Assembly (NCBI RefSeq): GCF_002803085.1
Contig: NZ_NNBJ01000008.1
Coordinates: forward strand, 119,603 to 183,602
From: Streptomyces sp. CB01201
GTDB taxonomy: Bacteria; Actinomycetota; Actinomycetes; Streptomycetales; Streptomycetaceae
DNA length: 64,000 nt
Direction: 5' to 3'
Below are positions 41,734 through 50,799 of this stretch, piece after piece (the first letter of the stretch is position 1; every line of letters begins with the position of its first letter). The notes beneath the pieces were generated by a model. The model was not told where the DNA came from. It was given only the letters and a program-made list of their open reading frames with translations, and did no database searches. Position numbers and translations under genes: made by a program.

Positions 41734-44625
41734 GTGACGATCGAGCCGGCCACCCTGCCGACGGACATCCGGCCGCTCGCCGTCGAGCGCGGCGCCCTTC
41801 GGGACAGCGCACGGGCCCATCTGTCGCACGGCGGCGGCGTCCTCCTCACCGGCCCCTCCGGCATCGGCAGAACGACGGTGCTGACCCAACTGGCCGCCGC
41901 ATCGGGTGAGTTCGGCCACAGGGTGTTGCGCTGCTCGCCGTCTCCCACCGAGCGGGAGAGCCCCTTCCTCGGCCTCATCGACCTGCTGACCGGGGTGGCC
42001 GACGACACGTTCGGCGCGCTGGCCGATCACGAGCGGGCCGTACTCGAACGGACCCTGCTGCGCAGCGGCTCCCCCGCGGGGCCCGAACCGGGCACCGACA
42101 CCGCTTCGGCCGGTGAGCGCGACGCACTCCTCCTGCGGATCGCCGTCCGCAAGGTGTTCGCGGTGCTCGCGGACGCGGGGCCAGTCCTGCTGGTCATCGA
42201 CGACGCGCAGTGGCTCGACCGGCCGACGACCCAGGTGCTCGACTACCTTGCCCGGCGCGCCGATCCGGGCGTCTCGGTACTCGCCGCCCTCTGTACGGGG
42301 CCTGAGACCGCGCCCCCCGCGCACCGCCCGGGCGGGTGCGCCGACGCTTTCGACCTGTGCCCGCCGCCGGTGCGCACGATCGCGGTTCCGCCCATGACCG
42401 CCCATGAGCTCGCCGAGCTTCTGGAACGGCACGATCACCCCAGTTGGCCCCGCCCGGTGATCGCGCGGCTGCACCGGGCGAGCGGTGGCAGGCCCCGCAC
42501 GGCCCTCGAACTCAGCTCGGCCCTCGCCGAGCACGTCCGTGTCGAAGGCGCCGGGTCACCCGGCCCCGACGATCCGCTCCCCGTCCCGGACTCGCTGCGC
42601 CGGCCCGTCCTCGACCGGCTCGGCGCGCTGCCCGCGAGCGCCCGGGACACCCTGGTCATGGCCGGTGCGGCCGTGCGGCCCACGGTGGAACTGCTGCGAC
42701 GTGCGGGGCGCCCGAGCGCCGCGGCCGATCTGGATCTCTGTGTGCGGCACGGCGTCGTCCGCGCGCTGACCGCATCGGACCACGGGACCGTCAGGTTCCT
42801 CGACCCGCTCACCCCGATGGTGCTGCGGGCCGAGACACCGTACGAACGCCTGGTGGACGCCCATCGGGCGCTCGCCGAGGCGTCCGACGACACGGTCGAA
42901 CGCGCCCACCACCTGGCCCAGTTGACGGCGGGACCCGATCCGGCCGTGGCGACCCGGCTCGCCGCCGCGGCTTCGGCGGCCCGCCGCAGGGGCGCCCCCA
43001 AAACGGCGGCCAGGCTCGGCCGGCTGGCCGCCGAGTACACCCCGGCGGGGCAGGCTGACGTCGACATCGACCGCAGGCTCACGGCCGCCGAGGACGGCAT
43101 CGAGGCCGGAGATCTGGACTTCGCGCGGCGGCTCGCGCACGAGGTGCTCGGCGACGCCGAGCGGCCGGCCGACCGGGTACGCGCGTGGAACGTGGTCATC
43201 GACTCCTGCGGCCAGGCGATGGCCGAGATCTCCGATGTCTTCCCGGAGGCGGTACGCGACGCGGCGGGCGACCCCGAACTGCTGGCTCAGCTGCACTACC
43301 GGATGAGCTGGCGCGCCTGGATGGTGGGCGGCTCCGCGGCGCGCGCCCACGACCACGCCGTTCGTGCGGCAGGGCTCGCCGCGCGTACGGGCGACCGCAG
43401 GACCGAGCTGATGGCGCTGACCCAACAGGCCGCCCTGGAGCTCTTCTTGGGGCTGCCGGAGGCCGAGACGACCCTGACCGCCGCCCTCGCCGCGCCCCAT
43501 GACGTACACGCCATGACCCACCACAACGGACCCGTCTACCTCAAGTACCGGTTCCATCTGGTGCGCGACGAACTCGACGAGGCGCGCGCCGAGTTGCGCA
43601 CGCTCGTCTACCGGCTGCGGCAGCGGGGTTCGGCCGACAGTCTCAGCCACTGCCTGATCGGCCTCGCCCAGGTCGAGATCGAACGCGGGCGGTGCCGGCC
43701 GGCCCTGACCATCGCCCGCCAGAGTCTGCGGATCGTGGAAGAGGCGGGTCTGAGCCAGGGCCCTGCCTGGTACGCGCTCTCGCTCGCCGAGACGGCCGGA
43801 GGCAGCCTCGCGCAGGCGCTCACCGCCGCGGAGAAGGCGCGGCGGCACAGCGAGGACGACGACGACCGGCTCTTTCTGCCGCGGGCCCTGCACGCCGAGG
43901 GCAGGATCAGACTGTTCAGCGGGCAGCATGCCCAGGCGGTCGAACTCCTGCGCCGGGCGGGCGAGTTGGAGTCGGCGCAGGGCCAACGCGACCCGGCGAC
44001 CCGCCGCTGGCACGCCGATCTCGCGGAGGCCCTCGCCGCCGCGGGTGCGCCCGACGAGGCGACGGCGGTCATAGCGGCGGCCCGCCACCAGGCCGAACGC
44101 CTCGGCCGGCGGGGCGTCCTCGCCACGCTGGACCGTGCGACGGCGGCGGTCGATGCGACGCGCGGTGAACTGGTGCCTGCGGCACGGAGGTTGGAGCGTG
44201 CGGCCACGCGCCTGCGCGCCACCGGCTATCCGCTGGAGGAGGCGCGCACCCGAGCGGCGCTCGGCCGGGTCCGGCGGCTGCTCCAGGACGAGACCGGCGC
44301 CCGCACCGCCTACGCGGGCGCCCTGCGCATCTTCACCAAGGCCGATGCCCGCCCCTGGATCACGCTGACCCGCACCGAACGCGACCGCGCCCAGGACTTT
44401 CCCGTCCCGCCGGCCGAGACCGGCTCGTGGTCGGACCGCCTCACGTCGACCGAACGCAGCGTCGTCGCGCGCGTGGCCCAGGGCGCCACCAACCGCGAGA
44501 TCGCGGCCGGCCTCGTGGTCAGCGTGAAAACGGTGGAAGCCGCCCTCACCCGCGCCTACCGCAAGCTGGGCGCCAAATCGAGAGTGGAGATCGCACGCAT
44601 GGTGATGACCCGTCCTACGGCGTAG
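41734..44625 (+). CDS. LAL-type LuxR regulator with atypical Walker A
   Basis: 963-residue large ATP-binding LuxR regulator. Walker A is GPSGIGRTT (40-48), with Arg where the invariant Lys is expected; Walker B is VLLVIDDAQWLD. A long TPR-like helical middle follows, and a C-terminal LuxR helix-turn-helix (about 895-955) with LTSTERSVVARVAQGATNRE then SVKTVEAALTRAYRKLGAKS. LAL proteins activate antibiotic or carbon-use genes in Streptomyces. GTG with GGAGGG upstream. The Lys-to-Arg change could weaken ATP hydrolysis. Targets unknown. Confidence 0.9.
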   Translation: MTIEPATLPTDIRPLAVERGALRDSARAHLSHGGGVLLTGPSGIGRTTVLTQLAAASGEFGHRVLRCSPSPTERESPFLGLIDLLTGVADDTFGALADHERAVLERTLLRSGSPAGPEPGTDTASAGERDALLLRIAVRKVFAVLADAGPVLLVIDDAQWLDRPTTQVLDYLARRADPGVSVLAALCTGPETAPPAHRPGGCADAFDLCPPPVRTIAVPPMTAHELAELLERHDHPSWPRPVIARLHRASGGRPRTALELSSALAEHVRVEGAGSPGPDDPLPVPDSLRRPVLDRLGALPASARDTLVMAGAAVRPTVELLRRAGRPSAAADLDLCVRHGVVRALTASDHGTVRFLDPLTPMVLRAETPYERLVDAHRALAEASDDTVERAHHLAQLTAGPDPAVATRLAAAASAARRRGAPKTAARLGRLAAEYTPAGQADVDIDRRLTAAEDGIEAGDLDFARRLAHEVLGDAERPADRVRAWNVVIDSCGQAMAEISDVFPEAVRDAAGDPELLAQLHYRMSWRAWMVGGSAARAHDHAVRAAGLAARTGDRRTELMALTQQAALELFLGLPEAETTLTAALAAPHDVHAMTHHNGPVYLKYRFHLVRDELDEARAELRTLVYRLRQRGSADSLSHCLIGLAQVEIERGRCRPALTIARQSLRIVEEAGLSQGPAWYALSLAETAGGSLAQALTAAEKARRHSEDDDDRLFLPRALHAEGRIRLFSGQHAQAVELLRRAGELESAQGQRDPATRRWHADLAEALAAAGAPDEATAVIAAARHQAERLGRRGVLATLDRATAAVDATRGELVPAARRLERAATRLRATGYPLEEARTRAALGRVRRLLQDETGARTAYAGALRIFTKADARPWITLTRTERDRAQDFPVPPAETGSWSDRLTSTERSVVARVAQGATNREIAAGLVVSVKTVEAALTRAYRKLGAKSRVEIARMVMTRPTA

Positions 44626-44683
44626 CCGCGGACACGCCCTGCGGCACGACCGGCCCTGGCGCCGAGGCGCCGCGGGTGACCGC

Positions 44684-45874
44684 TCAGGCCTCCGGCCAGG
44701 CGATCGAGGTTTCGACGGCCCTGTCGTAGTCGACGCCGTCGAGGCCCCATCCGTAGAGCTCGCGGATCTGCCCCATGAACCATTCGGCTCCGGCCGCCGA
44801 TCGGTCGAGCCCCGCCTGCGGGTCGGCCCACAGTGCACGGACCTGGTCCTGGACTCGTGCGTCGAGTTCCCAGCCGTCGAGACGGACGCGGCCTTCGGCG
44901 TCCGTCACGAGGGGGGTGTTGCCGAGGAGCTGGTCCCACAGCTCCGCGGCCTGCTGGTCGGTGGTCCGAAAGTCCTCGCCGAGGACCGTCCGCAGGAACG
45001 TGGTGTACAGGGCGATGGACGGGATCGCGCTGGAGGCCTGGGTGACGGCGGCTCCGGTGACGACGGCCCTCGCCCGGCCCCGCCCGGCGAGGACACCCGC
45101 GTTCAACTGCCCTGCCGTGCCCTCCAGATGCTCCTTGGCGGCGCCGATGGTGCCCTGCCGGTAGATGGGGGACGTCAGCTCCGAGCCGATGTAGGTGAGT
45201 GCGACGGTGCTGAACCCGGCTGCGAGCAGGCCGCGTTCGGCGAGCGCCTGGACCCACAGCCGCCAGTCCCCGCCGCCCATCACCTGCTCGGTGGCGTGCT
45301 TCTCGTCCTCCGTTCCCGCCTCCAGACGGACGCTCGTGACCTTGGGCCTGCCGTCGGAGAAGTCCAGGGCCGGTGCCTCGTAGGGCGCGCCGAGCGGTTT
45401 GATCACCGAGTGGTGGACGGTGCCGGTCTCCGGGTCGGTGCGCCGGGGCGCGGCCAGGCTGTAGATGAGGTGGTCGACCTTCCCGAACCGTCGCTCCACC
45501 AGGGCGAGGACCTCGTCCTTGCCCTTTGCGGAAAAGGCGTCGGTGTTGACGAAGGCGAAGTCGCAACCGGCCTCGGCGGCGAGGCGTGCCGCCTCAGCGG
45601 TGCGATACCAGCCCGCTGAGGCGGTGCGCCGCTCGGTCTCGGCACCTTCGTAGGCGACGCCGACGCCTCGGATGCCGTGCCTGCGCAGCCCGGTGAGGAG
45701 CGCCGCGAGGCCGTAGCCCGCGCTGTGGCCGAGGAGGAGCACCACGGGAGCGCTGCCGTCGGCGCGCGGCGGGATCCGGTCCCACATCCGGCTGACTGCC
45801 GCGGCGGCGCCGGCCGGATGGGAGTTGACGATCAGGAATCCGCGCTGCTTCGGGTCGATGTGCCGCAGGCTCAC
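44684..45874 (-). CDS. fabV: FabV-type enoyl-ACP/trans-2-enoyl-CoA reductase
   Basis: 396-residue enzyme reducing trans-2-enoyl thioesters with NADH in fatty acid synthesis. GTG at 45874 (VSLRHIDPKQRGFL) gives the usual about 400-residue FabV. The cofactor loop is LLLGHSAGYGLA, and the catalytic Tyr-x8-Lys is Tyr238-Lys247 (YRQGTIGAAK). FabV is typically insensitive to triclosan. It is a rare alternative to FabI in streptomycetes, so it may be a second, inducible reductase. A 23-bp tandem repeat lies 134-179 bp upstream. Confidence 0.92.
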   Translation of the reverse strand: MSLRHIDPKQRGFLIVNSHPAGAAAAVSRMWDRIPPRADGSAPVVLLLGHSAGYGLAALLTGLRRHGIRGVGVAYEGAETERRTASAGWYRTAEAARLAAEAGCDFAFVNTDAFSAKGKDEVLALVERRFGKVDHLIYSLAAPRRTDPETGTVHHSVIKPLGAPYEAPALDFSDGRPKVTSVRLEAGTEDEKHATEQVMGGGDWRLWVQALAERGLLAAGFSTVALTYIGSELTSPIYRQGTIGAAKEHLEGTAGQLNAGVLAGRGRARAVVTGAAVTQASSAIPSIALYTTFLRTVLGEDFRTTDQQAAELWDQLLGNTPLVTDAEGRVRLDGWELDARVQDQVRALWADPQAGLDRSAAGAEWFMGQIRELYGWGLDGVDYDRAVETSIAWPEA

Positions 45875-46007
45875 GTCTGGGTCCGTTCCGGTAGGGGGGT
45901 ACTGACGGCGGACCTCGGCCGTGGCCTCGCCTTCGAAGAGCGTAGGCACGCCCGTCGCCGCCGTCCGCGCCAGTGGGGAACGGAGAATCCGTCGCGCGGT
46001 TGTCGTA

Positions 46008-46053
46008 TCCGATATTGACGGACGTCGTGGTCCGATACCGACGGACGTCGTGG
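46008..46053. promoter_or_regulatory. Tandem 23-bp repeat upstream of fabV
   Basis: Two 23-bp copies (46008-46030 and 46031-46053) beginning TCCGATA and ending GACGGACGTCGTGG differ at two bases. Each contains the palindrome GACGTC. They lie between the divergent fabV and DUF5954 genes, where an activator or repressor of either would bind. Confidence 0.5.
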
Positions 46054-46158
46054 GCGGCCTCGGGACGGCGAAGGGCGCAGCGTAATCCCCGCGCGGGGAT
46101 GATGGGGCCGATCCGCTGATCCAGGGACAGCGTGTTCCCTGGTCGGCAGGATGGCGGT

Positions 46159-47253
46159 ATGGAGCATGGGGATGCAGCACGGGGCGGGGCTCGGCCGTTG
46201 GTGGTGCGGGTGCCGGTGGAGCCGGTCGAGGCGGCGGTCGAGGCGGATGCCCTGGACGCCGTGGCGCGCACGGGCAATCTGGTCGTGCGCGGCCCGTTGT
46301 TCGGAGTGGCGGCGCAGGAGGACGGCGACGGGCACGTGTGGCGGGTCATCGTCGCCGTGACGCTCGGCTGCCCGCAGCAGGCGCGCGACAGCCTGAACTC
46401 GCGCCTGTGGTTCCGCGCGAAGGACGATGCCGAGGACACGGCCGAGCGGCGCGCCCTGCTGGCGGCGGTCGCCAGGCTGGAGACCGAGTACGTCGACGAC
46501 CTCGGCGTCGCCGGGACGCGGTACCGGATCGTGCGCGCCGAGGAGTACGCCGCCGTGGGGGCCCTGGGTGAAATGGAGGGGCCGCGCCCCACCGACGCGG
46601 AGCCTCTGGTTCCGGACTGGTCGCGTGGAGCCAGGGGGCCGGCCGTCGATGACGGTCTGGTTCTGGACCCGTCGGCTCCGGTCACCCCGACCCAGGTCGC
46701 CGAACGGCTCGCGCTGCGGGACCTGTGCTACTCGGGCGACCGGTTCCCCCAGGACGTACTCGCCGATTCGCGTGGGGCCGTGACCACGCACCCGGACATC
46801 TTGTTGCTGCCCCCGACGTTCACGGTCGTGGAGCGGACGGCGAACGCCTGGGCGCCGATCAGCGGTCCGCATGCCACCGCGCACACGGCCCGCCGGTCGC
46901 TCGACTTCTCGCTGACCTGGGCGTGGCCGCGGATGCGCGGCCTGATCCCGGTGGACGGCCCCATGGAGGCGGACGCCCGCACCGAGACCGAGGGCAGGGC
47001 CGATGGCGACGGGACCGCCCGGACGCCCGGCCCGCTGGCCGCGTACGCCGAGGCGGCGGCCGCGCTCCGGGTCGGCCGCGTCAACCGGCTGGAGTTCCAG
47101 GACACCGTCTACCAGATCGCGCGCACCCGCCGCCTGCTGCGGTGGGGCCCGGACGGGCCCGAGGGCCCGCGTCCGTCCGACGTCAACACCCAGGAGCCCA
47201 CCCGCATCCACCCACTGCTCGACGAGGACGGGCACATCGTCTCCGGCGATTGA
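46159..47253 (+). CDS. DUF5954 family protein
   Basis: 364-residue protein conserved in Streptomyces (DUF5954). PLVVRVPVEPVEAAVEADAL and FRAKDDAED near the start, RLALRDLCYSGDRFPQDVLA and WAWPRMRGLIPVDG later. AGGATGG precedes the ATG at 46159. Soluble, no signal peptide or membrane segment. Function unknown. Confidence 0.8.
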   Translation: MEHGDAARGGARPLVVRVPVEPVEAAVEADALDAVARTGNLVVRGPLFGVAAQEDGDGHVWRVIVAVTLGCPQQARDSLNSRLWFRAKDDAEDTAERRALLAAVARLETEYVDDLGVAGTRYRIVRAEEYAAVGALGEMEGPRPTDAEPLVPDWSRGARGPAVDDGLVLDPSAPVTPTQVAERLALRDLCYSGDRFPQDVLADSRGAVTTHPDILLLPPTFTVVERTANAWAPISGPHATAHTARRSLDFSLTWAWPRMRGLIPVDGPMEADARTETEGRADGDGTARTPGPLAAYAEAAAALRVGRVNRLEFQDTVYQIARTRRLLRWGPDGPEGPRPSDVNTQEPTRIHPLLDEDGHIVSGD

Positions 47254-47350
47254 GCAGCTCCGCACGCACGGCGAGGCGGCTGCGGGCCGGCAGGCGCGGG
47301 CGGGTCAGCCACGATGAGTTCGGCGCCGTGCGCGTCCGGCGCCCCGGGTC

Positions 47351-48067
47351 CTAGCGGCTGAAGCGTGAGGCGCCGAGTGGGACCAGGTGACCGACCAGAC
47401 CGATCTCCACGCCGTCCTTGGTGGCGCGCGCCTCGGTGAAGCCGACGTTCTCGGGCAGGCTCACCCGCCAGTTCGCGGTGGCCCGTTCGGCACCGGGGAC
47501 GGTGAGGGTGAGCTCGTCGCCCTGTGCCAGTACGGTTCCGGTGGTGTTCAGCGCGGTCCCGCCGACCGTCCCCGCAACCTTGATGCGGGCCGCCTGACCG
47601 TCCGATCCGGGGGCCGCTGAGGCTTGGAGCCTGCCGCCGTTGCCCGCGAGGCGCGTCAGGAGGTCGGACAGGTCCCGGTAGCTGAGGACCAGGGTGCCGG
47701 AGGCGCGGTTGGCCTCGGCGCTGCGGGCCGTCAGGGACGTCACCGTCACGTCGTACAGGTCGAGTTGGAGGCGGTCGACGTCGAGGTTGCCGTTCTGCCG
47801 GTTGGCCGTGGTGCTCAGGTAGTACTTGTTCGCGGACATCGAGACGTGTCCGAAGGTGCCGTCGACCGCCTGGGTCAAAAAGGGGAAGCCGTCGATCGCC
47901 ACGTCCATCGACCCTCCGGTGCCGCTGCCGGAACCGCCGTAACGGGTCTCCACGAGTCGGGCCGCCTCCTTCTCCGCGTAGTGCACGGCTATGCGGTCGG
48001 CCGCCGTGAACAACACGGCGAGCACCGCTGCCGTGATCACCAGGACCTTCACCCATCGACGTCTCAC
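47351..48067 (-). CDS. DUF2993 membrane-anchored protein
   Basis: 238-residue protein with one N-terminal membrane helix (about 5-25, KVLVITAAVLAVLFTAADRI) and a DUF2993 domain, the LmeA-like lipid-transport-type fold. GTG at 48067 is preferred because AGGGGGAG lies 6 nt upstream; the open frame reaches 48157 and beyond. The domain ends with LPENVGFTEARATKDGVEIGL. Probably binds lipid on the outer face of the membrane. Diverges from a small membrane protein gene. Confidence 0.85.
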   Translation of the reverse strand: MRRRWVKVLVITAAVLAVLFTAADRIAVHYAEKEAARLVETRYGGSGSGTGGSMDVAIDGFPFLTQAVDGTFGHVSMSANKYYLSTTANRQNGNLDVDRLQLDLYDVTVTSLTARSAEANRASGTLVLSYRDLSDLLTRLAGNGGRLQASAAPGSDGQAARIKVAGTVGGTALNTTGTVLAQGDELTLTVPGAERATANWRVSLPENVGFTEARATKDGVEIGLVGHLVPLGASRFSR

Positions 48068-48197
48068 GTCGAACTCCCCCTCACGAAGCCGCCGTTGTCG
48101 CGGCGTCGCTGTTGATGTGATGCTGCTGTCGATATGAGGCCGCCGCGCCTGTGTCATGCCGCCGTCACGCCTGACCGGCGCATCCTCCCACAGCTTT

Positions 48198-48211
48198 TTG
48201 AACGCGTTCAA
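48198..48211. promoter_or_regulatory. Perfect 14-bp palindrome TTGAACGCGTTCAA
   Basis: Lies between the divergent DUF2993 and membrane-protein genes, 35 bp before the latter's ATG. Palindromes of this kind are typical of TetR- or GntR-type operators. No regulator gene is adjacent. Confidence 0.55.
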
Positions 48212-48245
48212 GCAACGCGGCGCCGGGTCGCGATATGGTCCGCGC

Positions 48246-48761
48246 ATGTCAGACGCGTTGGCCACCGCCATCACCGCGGCGGCGGGACTAGGCGGGGCGC
48301 TCCTCGGTGCGGTGCTCCCCCAGCGGTTCAACGCCCGTGAGCGTGCCGCGGAGGCCGAACTCGCCGACCGCAGAAGGTCGTTCGAAGAGCGCCGCGAGGC
48401 GTACACGGCGATGAACCGTGCCTCGGAGCAGTTTCACACGCTCCTCAAGGACGCCCTTCACCGCATGCGCGACAGCGTGTACACCGAGGAGGACCGCACG
48501 CGCCTCGAAGAGTCCCGCCGGGAGTACCGCGACCGGTACGCGTCGGCACAGATGATCGTCCCGCTGCGCATCATGGAGGCCTCGCGCGAACTCAACAGGG
48601 TTCTCGCGGAGGTCGACGCCGCGGCCAAGCGCATAGACCGGGGCCTCGCACGCGAAGGGGAGAGTGCCGAGCAGCTGCTCCTCAGGGTCAGGCAGGCCGA
48701 GCCCCGGCTGGTGACCATGCGCACCCTGATGCGGGCGGACCTCGGGATCCGAGACCGCTGA
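48246..48761 (+). CDS. Small membrane-anchored coiled-coil protein
   Basis: 171-residue protein. A short hydrophobic N-terminus (ALATAITAAAGLGGALLGAVL) is followed by a long charged helical region (RERAAEAELADRRRSFEERREAYTAM). Proteins of this type are widespread in Streptomyces without a known role. No good Shine-Dalgarno site is visible before the ATG at 48246, so leaderless translation is possible. Confidence 0.7.
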   Translation: MSDALATAITAAAGLGGALLGAVLPQRFNARERAAEAELADRRRSFEERREAYTAMNRASEQFHTLLKDALHRMRDSVYTEEDRTRLEESRREYRDRYASAQMIVPLRIMEASRELNRVLAEVDAAAKRIDRGLAREGESAEQLLLRVRQAEPRLVTMRTLMRADLGIRDR

Positions 48762-48998
48762 GGTGGTGAGGCCGGTCCCGCCCGGCCGACTCGGCTGCCT
48801 CCGGCCGTGGCCGTTGCCTCCGGGCGAGGCCGTTGCCTCCGCGCGACGCGGCTACTGCCGACCGGCGCGGTCACTGCCGGGCCAACTGCCCGCACATGTA
48901 CCGGGCTCGAAACCGTTCGCACCCGGCGCGCGTCTCCGCTGACGCGATCTCCGCGCCCGAGCGGGGGACGCGGATTCCGTGCCAGAGCGGAGGCAGAC

Positions 48999-49586
48999 GT
49001 GAGATGGCTTGCCCCAGTGGTTCCCGTGCTCGCCGCGACGGCCGCGTACGCCTGGGCCCGATGGTGTTTCGCGAGCGCCTCTCCGCCGTCGCAGACCGTG
49101 GCGGTGGTGGGTGGAGCGGTACTGATCGTCCTCGCCGCCGGCCTCTACTTCGCGCTCGCCGCCGGAAGCGGCGCGTTCTTCGGTGCGCTCCTGATGGCCC
49201 TCGGGCTGTTCCTGACCATGCAGACGGCCGAGGAGGCGACGGCCCGCAGCCGGACGGTGACCTGCGCTGTGCGCGACGTCCAGAGCAGGGAGCTGGAGTC
49301 CTCCGGCGACGGCAGCATCTCCAAGACCGTGTACCGGTTCACGCTGGACTGCCCCGGCGGCTACCCGTCCGAGATCACCGAGGGGCGACAACTCGCCAAG
49401 AAAGGTGCGGAGTTGAGGATCTCCTACGACCCCGCGCACCGGGTCTCCCCCAGCGTCGAGGGCGACAGCTCTCCGTGGGGATCCGCCGCGGGCGCCGTCT
49501 TCCTCCTGGCCGTCGCGACGGCACTCGCGGCGAGGAGGGGAACCGACGACCAGGAGGCGTTCGAGAGGAGAGGCACCCGCGCCTGA
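48999..49586 (+). CDS. DUF3592-like membrane protein
   Basis: 195-residue protein. GTG at 48999 follows GGAGG at a good distance. Hydrophobic segments at about 3-20, 32-50, 52-70 and 165-180 bracket an extracytoplasmic domain with VTCAVRDVQSRELESSGD and Cys residues. The pattern fits DUF3592 proteins, of unknown function. Convergent with the SRPBCC gene. Confidence 0.7.
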   Translation: MRWLAPVVPVLAATAAYAWARWCFASASPPSQTVAVVGGAVLIVLAAGLYFALAAGSGAFFGALLMALGLFLTMQTAEEATARSRTVTCAVRDVQSRELESSGDGSISKTVYRFTLDCPGGYPSEITEGRQLAKKGAELRISYDPAHRVSPSVEGDSSPWGSAAGAVFLLAVATALAARRGTDDQEAFERRGTRA

Positions 49587-49605
49587 GCGAGTGCTGAGCC
49601 GATCG

Positions 49606-50070
49606 CTAGCCGGCTTCCAGATACGCGGCGAGGTGGGCCAGCGAGGAGGCGATGCCCGCTTCGTGGGCGGTCTGGTCGATGCCGGGCGGAACACCGGTGG
49701 CGGTCACCGTCACATCGGTGGCCTCGCCCGTGGTGACGAGGTCCCAGGTCATCGTCATGGTGCCCGCGTACGCCGGGTCGTCCGACTCGAACACCGCCCG
49801 CTGCACCACACGCACCCCTGGCACGAGTTCGGCGAACCCGACATCGACGACGTCCGTCGCCGCAGATGTCTTGCCGGGGCTCTCGGCGGGATCGAGATAG
49901 GTGAGCACCATCCGGAATCCGCCGCCCGCGTGTGGCTCCCATCGCTCGATACGGCCCCGCATCCCGTCCGGCGGCAGCCACGCCTCCAGGGCGTCGCGGT
50001 CCAGGAGCGCGCCGTAGACCGAACGCGCGGAGGCCACGATCCTCCGGCCTGCGTGGTCTGTCCTGCTCAT
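49606..50070 (-). CDS. SRPBCC/AHSA1-like protein
   Basis: 154-residue protein with RIVASARSVYGALLDRDALEAW at the start and TAHEAGIASSLAHLAAYLE at the end, the AHSA1-like START fold. No partner is known. It follows the isochorismatase gene by 37 bp on the same strand, so may be the last gene of the MarR-efflux operon. Confidence 0.85.
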   Translation of the reverse strand: MSRTDHAGRRIVASARSVYGALLDRDALEAWLPPDGMRGRIERWEPHAGGGFRMVLTYLDPAESPGKTSAATDVVDVGFAELVPGVRVVQRAVFESDDPAYAGTMTMTWDLVTTGEATDVTVTATGVPPGIDQTAHEAGIASSLAHLAAYLEAG

Positions 50071-50107
50071 GGCCCCGAGTCTAGGCGCGAGGCCACCGCC
50101 ACGCGGC

Positions 50108-50692
50108 TCAGCCGATCCGCTGCCGGCCGATCGCCTTGACCCACTCGTCGACGCCGACGACGTCGGCCTGCCGCGGGAAGACCTTCTCCGTGAGCACCCG
50201 GTGCACCTCCGCGTCGCCGTCCAGACAGCCGTCGGACAGCACGGTCAGGCCGAAGTCCAGGTCGGCGGCCTGGCGCAGGGTGGAAAGGACGACACCGCTG
50301 GTGGCGATGCCGGCCAGGACGAGACGGGTGGCACCGGCGCCGCGCAGGACCATGTCGAGGTCGCTGCCCGCGAAGGCGCTGACCCGCTTCTTGGTGACGA
50401 CCACGTCGCCGGGCTGCGGCGCGAGGGCGGGGTGGATCTCGGCGCTGGGGTCGCCTTCGACGAATGCCGCCGAACCGGCGACCGCGCCGAACGCCTTGTT
50501 GCGGGTGCTGACTTCGGGGTGGCCGGCCCGGAAGCCGATGACGACGTGGACGACCGGTGTCCCTGCCGCGCGGGCCGCGTCGATCGCCGTACCGATGCGG
50601 GTCAGGTAGTCGGCGGTGACGCTCTCGGGGAAGCGGTCCACGATGCCCCGCTGGATGTCCATCACGAGGAGGGCGCTGTCGCTGTTCGTCAT
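50108..50692 (-). CDS. Isochorismatase-family protein lacking the usual Cys
   Basis: 194-residue cysteine-hydrolase-like fold: LLVMDIQRG supplies the Asp, VVTKKRVSAF the Lys. At the nucleophile the sequence is AGIATSGVVLST, with Val where catalytic members have Cys (usual ATSGCV or ATDVCV). It may therefore be inactive as a classical hydrolase. ATG at 50692. It follows the efflux pump by 107 bp with a degenerate 21-bp repeat between. Confidence 0.85.
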   Translation of the reverse strand: MTNSDSALLVMDIQRGIVDRFPESVTADYLTRIGTAIDAARAAGTPVVHVVIGFRAGHPEVSTRNKAFGAVAGSAAFVEGDPSAEIHPALAPQPGDVVVTKKRVSAFAGSDLDMVLRGAGATRLVLAGIATSGVVLSTLRQAADLDFGLTVLSDGCLDGDAEVHRVLTEKVFPRQADVVGVDEWVKAIGRQRIG

Positions 50693-50735
50693 GCGTAGGA
50701 TCCTTCGCGTTTCGTTCTGGGGATGTCTGCTGGTC

Positions 50736-50778
50736 GTGGTCTGGATGCCGCCGGTGGTGGTCCGGATGCCTGCCGGTG
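50736..50778. repeat. Degenerate 21-22-bp tandem repeat
   Basis: GTGGTCTGGATGCCGCCGGTG (50736-50756) is followed by a near copy with one added base (50757-50778). It lies between the isochorismatase start and the efflux pump stop; the peptide-level repeat is not part of a gene. Confidence 0.7.
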
Positions 50779-50799
50779 GGGCGGCTCGGCGGTGGGCCG

